Assembly: GCF_028767025.1 (NCBI RefSeq)
Contig: NZ_JAJQXX010000012.1
Coordinates: forward strand, 1-64,000
DNA: 64,000 bases
Reading direction: 5' to 3'
Source of the DNA: Blautia sp. XA-2221
GTDB taxonomy: Bacteria > Bacillota > Clostridia > Lachnospirales > Lachnospiraceae
The notes beneath the pieces were generated by a model, which did no database searches, had not been told where the DNA came from, and saw only the letters and a list, made by a program, of their open reading frames with translations. The translations under genes were made by a program, and so were the position numbers. Of the stretch, positions 26,878 through 36,585 are shown in pieces; position 1 is the stretch's first letter, and each line of letters starts with the position of its first letter.

Positions 26878-27948
26878 TCAGATCTCATCAGATTCCGCCG
26901 GGGAAGCACTTTCTTTGTCTGCTCCTGCAGTTTCCGCCTCTCCTTCTTCTCCCGGAAGAAGATGGTAATGGATCCTTACCTTTTTTTCTATTTCTTCACA
27001 TATTTCCGGATGTTCTTTAAGAAATACCTTCACATTCTCACGTCCCTGACCGATCTTTTCTCCCTGATAGGAATACCATGCGCCGCTTTTATTTACCACA
27101 GAACACTCTGCCGCCAGGTCAAGAATCTCTCCCTCTCTGGAAATTCCGGTTCCGAACATAATATCAAACTCTGCCTGTTTAAACGGCGGAGCAACCTTAT
27201 TTTTAACTACTTTTACCTTAGTATGGTTTCCCACCATCTCACCGCTCTGTTTCAGAGTTTCTCCTCTTCTGACATCAAGACGCACAGATGCATAGAATTT
27301 CAGCGCCCGGCCACCTGTTGTTGTTTCAGGATTTCCAAACATTACTCCTACTTTCTCACGGAGCTGGTTGATAAAGATAACCACACAGTTGGATCTGCTG
27401 ATCACAGCAGTCAGCTTACGGAGAGCCTGTGACATCAGACGTGCATGAAGACCCACATGGCTGTCCCCCATCTCTCCCTCGATCTCCGCCTTCGGAACAA
27501 GGGCTGCTACAGAGTCCACGATCACAATATCCAGAGCGCCGGAACGCACCATAGTTTCCGTGATCTCCAGAGCCTGTTCTCCATTATCCGGCTGAGAAAT
27601 ATAAAGATTGTCAATATCTACGCCGATATTTTTGGCATAGACAGGGTCGAGAGCATGCTCCGCATCAATAAATCCTGCAATTCCGCCACGCTTCTGAACC
27701 TCTGCTACCATGTGCAGGGCAACAGTTGTTTTACCACTGGATTCCGGTCCGTAGATCTCCACAATACGTCCCTTGGGCACACCGCCCACTCCAAGAGCAA
27801 TATCAAGCCCCAGAGAGCCGGTAGGAATCGTCTCCACCTGCATATGGGCACCGGATTCTCCCAGTTTCATAACAGAGCCTTTTCCGTACTGTTTTTCAAT
27901 ATGTGTAAGCGCTGATTCCAGCGCCTTCTGCTTCTCTTCATTTACCAT
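26878..27948 (-). CDS. recA: RecA recombinase
   Basis: A 356-residue RecA. It shows Walker [10 protein letters not shown], Walker [14 protein letters not shown], the loop [16 protein letters not shown] and [22 protein letters not shown]. It coats single-stranded DNA, exchanges strands and triggers LexA self-cleavage. The start MVNEEKQ at 27948 follows AAGGAG; the longer frame has no ribosome-binding site. An SOS-like box lies about 45 bases upstream. The tail is acidic, as is usual. Confidence 0.98.
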   Translation of the reverse strand: MVNEEKQKALESALTHIEKQYGKGSVMKLGESGAHMQVETIPTGSLGLDIALGVGGVPKGRIVEIYGPESSGKTTVALHMVAEVQKRGGIAGFIDAEHALDPVYAKNIGVDIDNLYISQPDNGEQALEITETMVRSGALDIVIVDSVAALVPKAEIEGEMGDSHVGLHARLMSQALRKLTAVISRSNCVVIFINQLREKVGVMFGNPETTTGGRALKFYASVRLDVRRGETLKQSGEMVGNHTKVKVVKNKVAPPFKQAEFDIMFGTGISREGEILDLAAECSVVNKSGAWYSYQGEKIGQGRENVKVFLKEHPEICEEIEKKVRIHYHLLPGEEGEAETAGADKESASPAESDEI

Positions 27949-27987
27949 GATCCCACTTCTCCTTATCATTGTTCTTCATTAATTCAG

Positions 27988-28001
27988 CAAACTTATGTTC
28001 G
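27988..28001. promoter_or_regulatory. LexA (SOS) box upstream of recA
   Basis: CGAACATAAGTTTG on the minus strand matches the firmicute SOS box CGAAC-N4-GTTYG closely. It lies about 40-53 bases upstream of the recA start, as expected for LexA repression. One inner position departs from the strict consensus. Confidence 0.75.
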
Positions 28002-28058
28002 TTTTTATATGTATATGCTATTATAATTTCTTCTTATTGTCAAGTAAAAGTTTTCGAC

Positions 28059-28106
28059 AAAAAAAGCACAGATCCTTCTGTTTAAAGAACCTGTACTCCT
28101 TTTTTA
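28059..28106 (-). terminator. Imperfect terminator at the end of lgt
   Basis: On the minus strand an imperfect stem (AG-ACAG paired with CTGT-CT and an inner CTT/AAG) runs into seven T residues. It overlaps the lgt stop codon. The T-run is strong but the stem is interrupted. Confidence 0.55.
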
Positions 28107-28865
28107 TTTTCTTCCGGCTCTTACAGTTGTCATCCCAAGCATGACAAGCCCTGCCGCCATCACAAAGAGACTGATAAACTGGGATGTGGACAGAACTCCC
28201 ACACTTCCTCTGATCAGATCTCCTCTGAAAAATTCCAGCACAAACCGCCCTGCACTGTAAAAAATCATATAGCAGGCAGCTACCTGTCCGTCTGCTTTTT
28301 TGTTCCGGGCAATCCATAACAGAATCCCAAAATGTACAAAGTCAAGTACGCTGGAATAAATCTGGGTGGGAACCAAAGCCACTCCGTTAGGGGCAAAATC
28401 AGAATCATGAAAAGTAATGGACGGCCATCCGGAAGTCTCTTTTCCGTAACAGCAGCCTGCCAGAAGGCAGCCGATCCTTCCAAATCCCTGAGCCAGAGCC
28501 ACAGAGGGGATCAGAAGATCAAAATATTTCAGGAAATTCAGTTTTGTTATCCTGCTGTACAGCCAGCCTGCGATAATTCCTCCTATAATTCCTCCATAAA
28601 CAACAAATCCGTCTGTCATTGTTCTTAAAATGAATCCCGGATCCTCTGCAATTTCCTTCCATTCTGTGATCCAGAACAGAATCTTGGCCCCCAGAAGTCC
28701 TCCCAGCAGACACCATGCTACCAGAAAAAATATCTGATCTGTATCTGCACGGTATTTTTTTGCCCGGTACTCTGCCGTCAACCATGCCGCCAGCACGCCC
28801 ACTGCAATCATAAAACCATAGCCATATACCGTTAAAGGTCCAATGGTAAAAAGTTCATTTTTCAT
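28104..28865 (-). CDS. lgt: Prolipoprotein diacylglyceryl transferase
   Basis: A 253-residue polytopic membrane enzyme that moves diacylglycerol from phosphatidylglycerol to the lipobox cysteine of prolipoproteins. The first helix carries YGFMIAVGVLAAW, and the Lgt signature region AQGFGRIGCLLAGCCYGKET is present (about 118-137). GRIG is the conserved core; the CCYG ending is a common clostridial variant. ATG follows GGAGGGATTCCC. The start overlaps the end of the arginase-like gene by 11 bases, so the two are co-translated. Confidence 0.95.
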   Translation of the reverse strand: MKNELFTIGPLTVYGYGFMIAVGVLAAWLTAEYRAKKYRADTDQIFFLVAWCLLGGLLGAKILFWITEWKEIAEDPGFILRTMTDGFVVYGGIIGGIIAGWLYSRITKLNFLKYFDLLIPSVALAQGFGRIGCLLAGCCYGKETSGWPSITFHDSDFAPNGVALVPTQIYSSVLDFVHFGILLWIARNKKADGQVAACYMIFYSAGRFVLEFFRGDLIRGSVGVLSTSQFISLFVMAAGLVMLGMTTVRAGRK

Positions 28866-29616
28866 GGGAATCCCTCCAGTCTCTCCATACGTTCAGCAGC
28901 ATCCCGTTTACCCTGTCATTACAGGTTCCGTTTTCTCCGGCATCACATTCTCCGCATACATCCATTCCTGCCGGCTCCTGTCGGCTGCACACAGCCCTGA
29001 GAATATTTTCCAGCTCCTCTGCCGTCATATCTCCCTGACTCCATGCAGTCACAGCATCTCCGGGACGAAGCACATCCTTATCCACAGAAATATAAAGGGG
29101 AAACTCACCGGAAATCTCTTCAAAAAAATTTTTCTTTTCCGGTTCCGTCATCTCTCGCAGATCTTCCCTGGAAAGAAAACGGACCTTTTTTCTGCTCTCT
29201 TTCTCCGTCTGTTCATAGGCCTCTCTGTCCGGCCCTACAAGGATCAATTCCTGCAGAAACGGAAGAAGCTTTAAAGCCTCTGCCGCCCATCCTCCACAGG
29301 ACAGAAGCCCTCCAAACGCAGGTGGCTGCATATCCGTATGATTGTCAAATACCAGCAGACGAAACGGCGCCTGTACTTTTTTCAGCCAGAGCAGGCTCAT
29401 ATAATGATAGTTCCCGGAATCCACAAAATGAATGCCTTTTACCGACAGATCTTCAATTTTCTTTTCCAGTATTTCCTGAGCTTCCCCGTCACAGTAGCAG
29501 CTGCATCCGGAAAGTCCCTGCACATCCACCCAGGAAATGTTTTCTCCCCTGTAAAATTCCTGCTCTTTGTAAACTCCGGTAAAATCCATTAAAACTATTT
29601 CATTCTTTTCTGTCAT
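28855..29616 (-). CDS. Arginase/ureohydrolase-fold protein, diverged
   Basis: A 253-residue protein resembling the arginase/agmatinase/deacetylase superfamily. LVFDNHTDMQ and SVDKDVLRP correspond to the two main metal-binding motifs (DxHxD and SxDxDxxDP). The usual GGDHS motif is replaced by a diverged DSGNYHYMS, so substrate and even activity are uncertain. The start at 29616 is behind AGGAAAG; an upstream frame would run back into the terminator. It overlaps lgt. Agmatinase-, arginase- or formiminoglutamase-like activity are all possible. Confidence 0.7.
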   Translation of the reverse strand: MTEKNEIVLMDFTGVYKEQEFYRGENISWVDVQGLSGCSCYCDGEAQEILEKKIEDLSVKGIHFVDSGNYHYMSLLWLKKVQAPFRLLVFDNHTDMQPPAFGGLLSCGGWAAEALKLLPFLQELILVGPDREAYEQTEKESRKKVRFLSREDLREMTEPEKKNFFEEISGEFPLYISVDKDVLRPGDAVTAWSQGDMTAEELENILRAVCSRQEPAGMDVCGECDAGENGTCNDRVNGMLLNVWRDWRDSHEK

Positions 29617-29653
29617 AGAATCTTTCCTGTTGTACAACATATCTGAAACAATG

Positions 29654-29713
29654 AAAAAAGCTGCCGTACCTGACAGGAACAGCACTTCTCTGAACCAGTT
29701 CAATACCGCAGCT
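29654..29713 (-). terminator. Terminator after fba
   Basis: On the minus strand AGCTGCGGTA pairs with TACGGCAGCT with one internal mismatch. The large loop contains its own small palindrome (GAACTGGTTC), and six T residues follow. It separates fba from the arginase-like gene. Confidence 0.7.
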
Positions 29714-29742
29714 CTTTTATAATTATTTTATTGCGTTTTTAT

Positions 29743-30606
29743 TCAGGCTTTGTCAATAGAACCAAAAAGTTCCATTTTTTCTTTTACAGTTGCCTTGATT
29801 GCTTCGAATCCCGGAGCAAGAAGTTTACGCGGGTCAAATCCTTTGCCCTGCTGATCTTTGCCCTCTTCGATGTATTTACGTGTAGCCTCTGCGAAAGCAA
29901 TCTGACACTCTGTATTTACGTTAATCTTGGATACGCCAAGGTCAATAGCTTTTTTGATCATGTCAGCCGGGATTCCTGTGCCGCCGTGAAGTACCAGTGG
30001 CATATCTCCTGTAAGCTGCTGAATTGCATCCAGAGTTTCAAAGCTTAATCCAGCCCAGTTTTCCGGATATTTTCCGTGAATGTTTCCGATACCTGCTGCC
30101 AGGAAATCGATTCCCAGGTCTGCAACCATCTTACATTCCTTCGGATCTGCGCACTCGCCCATACCTACAACGCCGTCTTCCTCACCGCCGATGGAACCAA
30201 CTTCTGCCTCAAGAGACATTCCGTGTTCAGCAACGATCTTAACAAGTTCTTTTGTTTTTTCAACGTTCTCTTCGATCGGATAGTGGGAACCATCAAACAT
30301 AATGGAAGTAAATCCTGCCTCTACACATTTCAGGCATCCTTCGTAGCTACCATGATCCAGGTGAAGAGCAACCGGAACAGTAATGTTCAGTTCTTCGATC
30401 ATTCCTTTTACCATACCAACAACAGTTTTATAGCCTGCCATATATTTTCCGGCACCTTCGGAAACACCAAGAATAACCGGAGAGTTATTCTCCTGAGCTG
30501 TTAAAAGGATTGCCTTTGTCCACTCAAGGTTATTGATATTGAACTGTCCTACTGCATAATGGCCTTCTTTAGCTTTTTTCAGCATTTCTGACGCGTTTAC
30601 TAACAT
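29743..30606 (-). CDS. fba: Class II fructose-1,6-bisphosphate aldolase
   Basis: A 287-residue metal-dependent aldolase of glycolysis and gluconeogenesis. Zinc-ligand motifs are visible in ALHLDHGSYEGC, DGSHYPIEENV and VLHGGTGIP, and the phosphate loop DLGVSKINVNTE is present. Length fits the class IIB/YdjI-Fba group. The start MLVNASEM at 30606 lies behind AGGAGGAATTATC; the longer frame has no ribosome-binding site. It is monocistronic, with a terminator before the next gene. Confidence 0.95.
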   Translation of the reverse strand: MLVNASEMLKKAKEGHYAVGQFNINNLEWTKAILLTAQENNSPVILGVSEGAGKYMAGYKTVVGMVKGMIEELNITVPVALHLDHGSYEGCLKCVEAGFTSIMFDGSHYPIEENVEKTKELVKIVAEHGMSLEAEVGSIGGEEDGVVGMGECADPKECKMVADLGIDFLAAGIGNIHGKYPENWAGLSFETLDAIQQLTGDMPLVLHGGTGIPADMIKKAIDLGVSKINVNTECQIAFAEATRKYIEEGKDQQGKGFDPRKLLAPGFEAIKATVKEKMELFGSIDKA

Positions 30607-30758
30607 GATAATTCCTCCTAATCTTTTGCGGGAACAGACATACATCTCTCCCGAAATATAATCTTAGTTTACCAGATTCATTTCATTTCGTCTACTGTTT
30701 TGTTCAAAATTCACGGCCCGGCGTTACTGCCCGCTCCGTTCCCGGTGCATAGAAGCAA

Positions 30759-31541
30759 TTAGGATCCGGTACATCTGTGGTATTCACCTGTGAACTTTTC
30801 CAGAAGAGCATCCGTTTTTTCTTTTTCAACGGTAATTCCCGGTTTTGCCGCAAAAATCCTAAGGGTTTCTGCCACCTCACTCATAAGCTCATCATCCGCC
30901 CCCAGTTCTCTGGCCTGATTTTTATACTCTTCCTCTGTCCGCACACTGTGCAGCGCCAGCAGACAGGTTTTCAGGGCTTCTCTCTCTCCGCCTGACTCCC
31001 ATTCTTTTCTGAAATACTCCAGCGCTTTTTCCATCTGAAAAAGATAGCTGAAGGCACAGCCCAGATTGTGGCATACTTTTGCAGTAAGCCCCTGTCCGTA
31101 TTCTTCAAGATCATTTTCCTCAAGAAGTTTCTGATAAACCTGAATAGCGTGAACATACATGCCATTCTCCATCAGAACATCGCCTTTTTGTTTTTCTCTT
31201 ACCTGGCGGGATTCTCTGTCCAGCTTCTGTATCCTGGAATTCAGAACCTTCAGTTCCTCATAGGTAAGATAATTGATCTCCTTAAAAACAGGATAAAGAA
31301 CATCTTCCAGACTGGAAAATTTTCCAAGACCGGCTTTCAGCCTGGCAGCAAGTCTCGGAAGGTTCAGTTCATCCTGAATCCAGACACACAGCCTTTCATT
31401 CATCACAGTTTCATCAACCAGATAAAGATTGTGAAAAAGATAATAGCACAGCTCTTCCAGCGTGTAGATATTTGTGCTGATATTCTCAATAAAATACGGA
31501 GAATCCGCAGTTTTTGTCTGACATAAAATATATCCGCTCAA
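30759..31541 (-). CDS. Uncharacterised TPR-like helical protein, third gene of the giant-protein operon
   Basis: A 260-residue protein that I do not recognise by name. The N-terminal half begins SGYILCQTKTADSPYFIENISTNIYTLEELCYYLF and looks like a small alpha/beta domain. The C-terminal half, from about residue 115, contains a coiled segment and two or three TPR-like helix pairs (MYVHAIQVYQKLL, AKVCHNLGCAFSYLFQMEKALEYFRKEW). The start is TTG at 31541 behind a perfect AAAGGAGGAG; longer frames would overlap the upstream gene. The 13-base gap to the actin-like ATPase gene shows co-transcription. No catalytic motif is visible; scaffold or adaptor is a guess. Confidence 0.75.
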   Translation of the reverse strand: MSGYILCQTKTADSPYFIENISTNIYTLEELCYYLFHNLYLVDETVMNERLCVWIQDELNLPRLAARLKAGLGKFSSLEDVLYPVFKEINYLTYEELKVLNSRIQKLDRESRQVREKQKGDVLMENGMYVHAIQVYQKLLEENDLEEYGQGLTAKVCHNLGCAFSYLFQMEKALEYFRKEWESGGEREALKTCLLALHSVRTEEEYKNQARELGADDELMSEVAETLRIFAAKPGITVEKEKTDALLEKFTGEYHRCTGS

Positions 31542-31554
31542 TGACTCTCCTCCT

Positions 31555-32808
31555 TTACCACTGTACGATTTCTTCCCATTCCTTTCCACTGGAAGGGAAC
31601 ATTTCTCCGAAGCCAAGATCCTTTACCGTAATCCTGCATTCTTTTCTGGATATATACTGAAGCTTTAATAAAAGTCTGGTCGTTTTGTTCGGACGCTTCG
31701 GAAGTCCTGTCAAAAGCATTCCCATTCTCTTTTTTTCTGTTTCTCCCATGGTTCCCACCACAAAAACAAGCTCCTCGGTATTGTCCAGGATCAGTTCACA
31801 GCATGCCCTGCTTTCATACCAGTTATTTCCAGCCTCCAGAAGAGGATAATAGGCAGGCGCCCCCATGACCCGCATCTCCATTCCCACGTCTTTGAGAACA
31901 AGGGAGCTTCCCAGATAACGGTAACCTTTCAATCTTTTATTGATCAGTTTTTCCGCTCCTGAGCCGCAGGCTCCTGCTGCAAAGAGATTATTTCCAAAAA
32001 ATACCTTTCGTTTCTGATAGCAGAGCAGCTTAACAGATTTTACAGCCCACTCCTGGTCAAAGCCTTCACCATTGATCTGGATACTGGAATAAAGATCTGT
32101 ACCAAGAGTTTCTTTTACGAATTTGTAAAAATCCTCATCTCTTTCCTGAGCAGGCTCTCTGAGTTTTGCTTCTACAGGATTTTCCAGCCGTACAAATACA
32201 GGTCTGGTTCCCGAACTCATAACAAGCTTACGAAAAACAACTTTGTCCTTGCTGAAGCTGTACCATCCCACACTTCTGTTCCAGGTTTCCACCTTCTGAG
32301 TCAGCACATAATAATAAAAGCTCTCCTCATAGTCCAGAAGACTGAACTGTTCCTCCGAAAGTCCCAGAAATTCTGCTGCCTTCTGAAGATTTTCCACCTG
32401 AATGGAATCCATGGTTTCCATAGTTACTGTCAGAGACTTTATATTTTTCTCCACTTCCGCAACTCCCGGAAATTTCAACATTCCACTGAGAAAAAGTCCC
32501 AGAACCTCCCAGGGCTCTCTGTCCTCACCGGCCACGTGGACTTTTTCCCGGCTCATGGATACTGCATAAAGATCATCCAGCAAAAATCCACCCTTTTCTC
32601 TGGCAAAATATTCTGCTTCCAGACCGATACAGTATTCTTCCTGATCAGTGTCCGTCCGTCTGCACAGACAGGTAGGGGTTTCATAAAGACTGCTTCCCAC
32701 CTTTACAGGAAGGGAACGCGCCTCCTCCGCTTTCCGGTCGTAGTAACAGATCTGTGAGTATTTTTTCCCAAAATCAATCCCAATGATCAAATCACGTGTT
32801 TCATTCAT
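31555..32808 (-). CDS. Uncharacterised actin/Hsp70-fold (ASKHA) ATPase-like protein, possibly DUF5716 family
   Basis: A 417-residue protein whose N-terminus LIIGIDFGKKYSQICYYD has the phosphate-1 motif of the actin/Hsp70/hexokinase fold. Further family features are an internal beta-rich core and a late GSSLVLKDVGMEMRVMG segment. The C-terminal about 70 residues (TTRLLLKLQYISRKECRITVKDLGFGEMFPSS) resemble a beta-sandwich substrate-binding domain. It is too short for DnaK and has no DnaJ or GrpE partner here. Its ATG overlaps the stop of the 1181-residue gene (ATGA), so the two are co-translated and probably work in a complex. The DUF number is from memory and unverified. Confidence 0.7.
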   Translation of the reverse strand: MNETRDLIIGIDFGKKYSQICYYDRKAEEARSLPVKVGSSLYETPTCLCRRTDTDQEEYCIGLEAEYFAREKGGFLLDDLYAVSMSREKVHVAGEDREPWEVLGLFLSGMLKFPGVAEVEKNIKSLTVTMETMDSIQVENLQKAAEFLGLSEEQFSLLDYEESFYYYVLTQKVETWNRSVGWYSFSKDKVVFRKLVMSSGTRPVFVRLENPVEAKLREPAQERDEDFYKFVKETLGTDLYSSIQINGEGFDQEWAVKSVKLLCYQKRKVFFGNNLFAAGACGSGAEKLINKRLKGYRYLGSSLVLKDVGMEMRVMGAPAYYPLLEAGNNWYESRACCELILDNTEELVFVVGTMGETEKKRMGMLLTGLPKRPNKTTRLLLKLQYISRKECRITVKDLGFGEMFPSSGKEWEEIVQW

Positions 32809-35800
32809 TTTTCCTGTTCCTTTTCTATGGCAAACATTTCCTTCACATACTGTTCCTGACGCAGATAACGCTTCAGTCCTTTTTCAACTTCCCGGACTTT
32901 TCCAAGTCTTCTGGCAGAAAGAAGCTGGTTCAGAAGCTGATATTTGCTGCCCGGAATCCCCTCTATCTTTTTCATGGTAACAGTCCGCTCTACAGTTTCC
33001 TTTACCTCTCCGTTTCTTTCAATGCGAAAATAATAATGCAGTGTTTCTCCGTAAAACAGCGTAAATGTTTTTGTAAAAATACCCTCATACACTTCTTTTA
33101 GCGGCTCGCTTTTATATTCCCGTTCTCCTCCAAGTCCTGCGTCAAGCGCATACTGAAGAGTTACTTTTGCCTCCGGATGGGCATGACATTCCACAAAAGT
33201 TTTATCATCCAGCTGCCACAGACTGAGAAGTTCCGCAGGCAGCCTCCTGAAAAATCCAAATACCAGATGATCTCTGGCACATTCTTCCAGAATTTCTTCC
33301 GCCATCCTGCGATGTTTTGTTTTCATATGTTTTTCTTTTGAAAGATCCATCAGAAGCGCAAGTCTGCACACCCGGTTCACCGGCCAGTGATTTTCCCATG
33401 CATATTCCAGGCGCTGTCTGATAAATCGTGTCATGGGGTATTCTTTTACAAAGATCCCATAAGCCACCTGGGTAAGATAAGCCCCTGTGATCTGCTCCTT
33501 GCCTGACTGTTTGACATAGGATTCCAGAACACTCTCTCCCTCTTTGCGGTAGTCTGATGTGAACATAAGAAGAGAAAGAATTCTTTCTTCCAGATCATAG
33601 GTGTCCATCTCAAAGCCTTTTGCACTTTTCCAGATAGAAAGAAGCTCGTCAACCGGACCAAAACGATAAAGCATCAGATAGTGAAGGATCACTTCATCAT
33701 ATTTTCCCTGTCGGTATACTTCTGATGCCAGAGAAAGCAGTTCGTCATCCTCTGCCATATCCGCTTTTAATATCATCCTGCTTGTAAGTTTGAGAAGGCT
33801 GCCAAGCTCCAGACCTTCATAGCCAAACTCCTCTACAAGTCCCATGGCCTGGCGAAACATCCTTCTGGAAATCAGTATTTCCAGAAGCTTTGCACAGTCT
33901 ACCTCTGCATATTCCCGGTAATCCATTTCATGCAGATACCGGTCAAGCTCCTCTCCCTGAATATGTTCTGCATAATAATCAAGAAGCTGTTTTCTGATAC
34001 TTTTTCTGTACTCATCTGTACATGCAGGAGAATCTGACAATTTCTGGAAATATTCCAGATTCTCTGAGCACATTTCTTCCTTTTCACAATAGTAAAGAAG
34101 AACTCCCGGATCCGATGCCCCCAGCTTCAGGAAACTGGGAACAGCCGCACTGTCGTCTGTGAGTTTTTTCAGATTATAATGCACCGTTGACATATACCGC
34201 CTCTGGTTTTCATCCTCAAACAAGATCACAGCATCATCTGTGTAAATCCTCGGGTATGCCACGCCCTGTATACATGGGTAAACCTCTTCATTTTTCATCT
34301 GACTGTGGCAGACGATCACTCTGCGGATCTTTTTATCATCACAGTAAAGACGGTAGGTAAACAACTTTCCGGCTGTCAGTTCCGCCTCTTCTTTTGTCCG
34401 TGGATCCAGCAGAAATTCCTGATAAACAACCGCATAGTTTTCATCCATCTGCCCTTCTGCGATTTTCACCCGGGCAAACTTTTCCATGGTATCCCGGTAA
34501 CTTTCATAAACCTGCGGTTCCTTCTCTTTGCAGGTGATTACGCTTGCATAAACAAAAGCCTTCCGGCTGTCGCCAAGGGTATTGTCATTATAATTAAAAT
34601 ACATCAGAAGAGGCTTTGGCAGCTCTCTCTGATAAGAAATATCCATAGTTTCCACATAATATTCATACAGCCTTGTAAGCCGCAGCCCCTGCTGGACTGC
34701 CAGCGAAAACCAACGGAAATATTCCTGCTTACGAGGGTTTCCCTTCATAACATATTTGCAGACTGCCTCCAGAACATCCCCGGAAGGAAATTTTTCATAG
34801 CCCGCCACAAGAGCCTGATACAGACTTCCGGAAAAATTCTTCTCATATCCGGACAAATAAGCCATTCGCATAACCAGCTCTTCTGTAAGCAATCCTCTTT
34901 TGCCTGCAAAACAGAACACCTGGATCCAGAATGGACTAAGCCTGTGAAAAAGTGTAATGTCTTCACTGATCCACTTCCAGGCCTCCATATACAGAAGAGG
35001 ACTTGTACAGCCTCTTTCAAACTGCTCTTCCATCATGAAGATTCCTTCCGATGGAAGATTTTTATAGCCGCCGTCCATCTGAAGAAGAATCCATAGTAGC
35101 TGGAAACTGTCTGATTTCTGCATATGAAGATTCTGGATCCGCCACACTGCCTGAGCCTTATCTTTATAAAGCCCTGTAAGAGTACAAAGATAAAGATAAA
35201 CGCCGGCAAGCTCCAGTTCATCTCCTGAAAATTCCTTATTCTGATACTTTTTAAGAATTTCTGTCGCCTCTTCATCCCGACCTTCCAGATGACAGATATA
35301 TGCCTCATACATCTGATATTCCGGATAATCACAGCCGGAAGCACGAAGCTGGTTCAGAATAAAACGGGTACTTCCGATCCAGGTTTTAAAATCCATTCTG
35401 CCTTCCCGGTACTCCAAATAGTCTTTTACCATGGAAGCTCTGTGTTTTTTTTCTTCAGCCCTTACATCTGCCCGGATCCTTGGTCCTCTGGATGCCATAA
35501 TCTCATAAACCAGCTTCTGATACGGACTTCTCACAATGATCCTGCCAGTCTGATTTCCGTCTTTCAGCCTGTCCGCATGGATTACATATTCAATACGGCA
35601 CGTGCTTCCGATAAATTCTTCCTGAGTGATCACCCTGCGCTCCACTTCCAGAAAATCGCCATGAGGTTCTATGTCCAGACGCAGATGTCCCCAGCCGCTT
35701 TTTTGTATATCAAAGGATTCCTGAACTGATTCCTTTATCTCATAAAATTCATTTCTGACTGTTTTCATGGAAACGGATACCGGCTCCTTTTCCTTTAAGC

Positions 35801-36350
35801 CCACAAAAAATTCTTCCAGATTCTGATAGGTGACAGGCTGATGAGAAAGCCCTGCATACAGAGCTTTTTGTCTGTTATCTGCCTTTTCCATCATTTCCGG
35901 AAAACATTTATCATTAAAAAGGCGATATGCTTCCCGGAAATCTTTTTTTGCAATTTCCCGGAAGGCTTCCATATTTTTTATTTCTCTCTGTGTATTGCTG
36001 AGGCTGTCCTTTTCTGCATGGATTTCAAAAGGAATTTTGTATTCTCCTACACTGGAGGCTATACACAGCCATCCGCTGCACTGTTCTCCCGGCTTCATTC
36101 CGGTTCCGTCCACTCCATAGGGTATGCAGATGGTCGTACCGGAAAATCTGCTGCTTCCGGGAACAAACCTGCGGCTGGACGACGTAACATAGCCCTGGAT
36201 CTTCTCATTTTCCTCTGTACCAAGATAAAGTTCTCCCCTGACAGTCTTTCCTGCCTCCAGGGAAATCTCCAACCGTTCCTGAGAAAAAAGAAGAGGCGGC
36301 TGCCCGTATCTGAATTTTCCACTCAGTAATTGTTCAATCTTTCTCTTCAA
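32805..36350 (-). CDS. Giant 1181-residue helical-repeat protein of unknown function, possibly DUF5717 family
   Basis: No enzyme motif, signal peptide or membrane helix is seen, so it is probably cytoplasmic. Residues about 1-130 and 190-310 look beta-rich and Ig-like (GKTVRGELYLGTEENEKIQGYV; WGHLRLDIEPHGDFLEVERR). From about 330 to 1010 there are many degenerate TPR/SEL1-like helix pairs. A final beta domain (about 1070-1150, ending TVERTVTMKKIEG) precedes a basic amphipathic tail. It is the first gene of a three-gene operon and is fused by an ATGA overlap to the actin-like ATPase gene. Such architecture suits a scaffold. The family number is remembered and unchecked. Confidence 0.75.
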   Translation of the reverse strand: MKRKIEQLLSGKFRYGQPPLLFSQERLEISLEAGKTVRGELYLGTEENEKIQGYVTSSSRRFVPGSSRFSGTTICIPYGVDGTGMKPGEQCSGWLCIASSVGEYKIPFEIHAEKDSLSNTQREIKNMEAFREIAKKDFREAYRLFNDKCFPEMMEKADNRQKALYAGLSHQPVTYQNLEEFFVGLKEKEPVSVSMKTVRNEFYEIKESVQESFDIQKSGWGHLRLDIEPHGDFLEVERRVITQEEFIGSTCRIEYVIHADRLKDGNQTGRIIVRSPYQKLVYEIMASRGPRIRADVRAEEKKHRASMVKDYLEYREGRMDFKTWIGSTRFILNQLRASGCDYPEYQMYEAYICHLEGRDEEATEILKKYQNKEFSGDELELAGVYLYLCTLTGLYKDKAQAVWRIQNLHMQKSDSFQLLWILLQMDGGYKNLPSEGIFMMEEQFERGCTSPLLYMEAWKWISEDITLFHRLSPFWIQVFCFAGKRGLLTEELVMRMAYLSGYEKNFSGSLYQALVAGYEKFPSGDVLEAVCKYVMKGNPRKQEYFRWFSLAVQQGLRLTRLYEYYVETMDISYQRELPKPLLMYFNYNDNTLGDSRKAFVYASVITCKEKEPQVYESYRDTMEKFARVKIAEGQMDENYAVVYQEFLLDPRTKEEAELTAGKLFTYRLYCDDKKIRRVIVCHSQMKNEEVYPCIQGVAYPRIYTDDAVILFEDENQRRYMSTVHYNLKKLTDDSAAVPSFLKLGASDPGVLLYYCEKEEMCSENLEYFQKLSDSPACTDEYRKSIRKQLLDYYAEHIQGEELDRYLHEMDYREYAEVDCAKLLEILISRRMFRQAMGLVEEFGYEGLELGSLLKLTSRMILKADMAEDDELLSLASEVYRQGKYDEVILHYLMLYRFGPVDELLSIWKSAKGFEMDTYDLEERILSLLMFTSDYRKEGESVLESYVKQSGKEQITGAYLTQVAYGIFVKEYPMTRFIRQRLEYAWENHWPVNRVCRLALLMDLSKEKHMKTKHRRMAEEILEECARDHLVFGFFRRLPAELLSLWQLDDKTFVECHAHPEAKVTLQYALDAGLGGEREYKSEPLKEVYEGIFTKTFTLFYGETLHYYFRIERNGEVKETVERTVTMKKIEGIPGSKYQLLNQLLSARRLGKVREVEKGLKRYLRQEQYVKEMFAIEKEQEK

Positions 36351-36393
36351 TATGGTTCACCTTTTTTTCCTTTTATCTATAATGCGTTTATAT

Positions 36394-36529
36394 ATATCGC
36401 TCAAAAATGAATGCTCGCTTCGCGTTTTCAACTCGATAAAATACTTTGTATTTTCTCTCCGGAATCTATCTGCTTCGATTCACGATTCCGTCGATGACAT
36501 ATCGGTAAAAATGAATACTCGCTCCGCTC
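36394..36529. repeat. Two copies of a ~30-bp module in the leader of the giant-protein operon
   Basis: Copy A (36394-36424) and copy B (36499-36529) share the pattern ATATCG-n-T-n-AAAAATGAAT-n-CTCGCT-n-CG with few differences, 105 bases apart. Copy B also forms one arm of a long hairpin. Together they occupy most of the otherwise gene-free stretch 36351-36721. No protein-coding content is supported there. Confidence 0.75.
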
Positions 36530-36555
36530 GTGCTCATTTTTCTTCCGATATGTCA
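36495..36555 (-). promoter_or_regulatory. Long leader hairpin of the giant-protein operon
   Basis: TGACATATCGG and CCGATATGTCA form perfect 11-bp outer arms. AAAAATGA and TCATTTTT add 8 bp inside, leaving a G/C-containing loop with GAGCGGAGCG. It begins right at the predicted transcription start, so the operon mRNA would carry this stem at its 5' end. A role in RNA stability, as a protein-binding site, or as a leftover mobile repeat are all possible. Confidence 0.65.
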
Positions 36556-36556
36556 C

Positions 36557-36585
36557 ATTATACACTACTATGGGAACAGGCGCAA
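36557..36585 (-). promoter_or_regulatory. Candidate promoter of the giant-protein operon
   Basis: On the minus strand TTGCGC (36580-36585) and a perfect TATAAT (36557-36562) are 17 bases apart. The transcript would have a leader of about 200 bases. The -35 box overlaps another inverted repeat (CAGGCGCA / TGCGCCTG, 36577-36611), which could be an operator or a weak terminator. Confidence 0.55.
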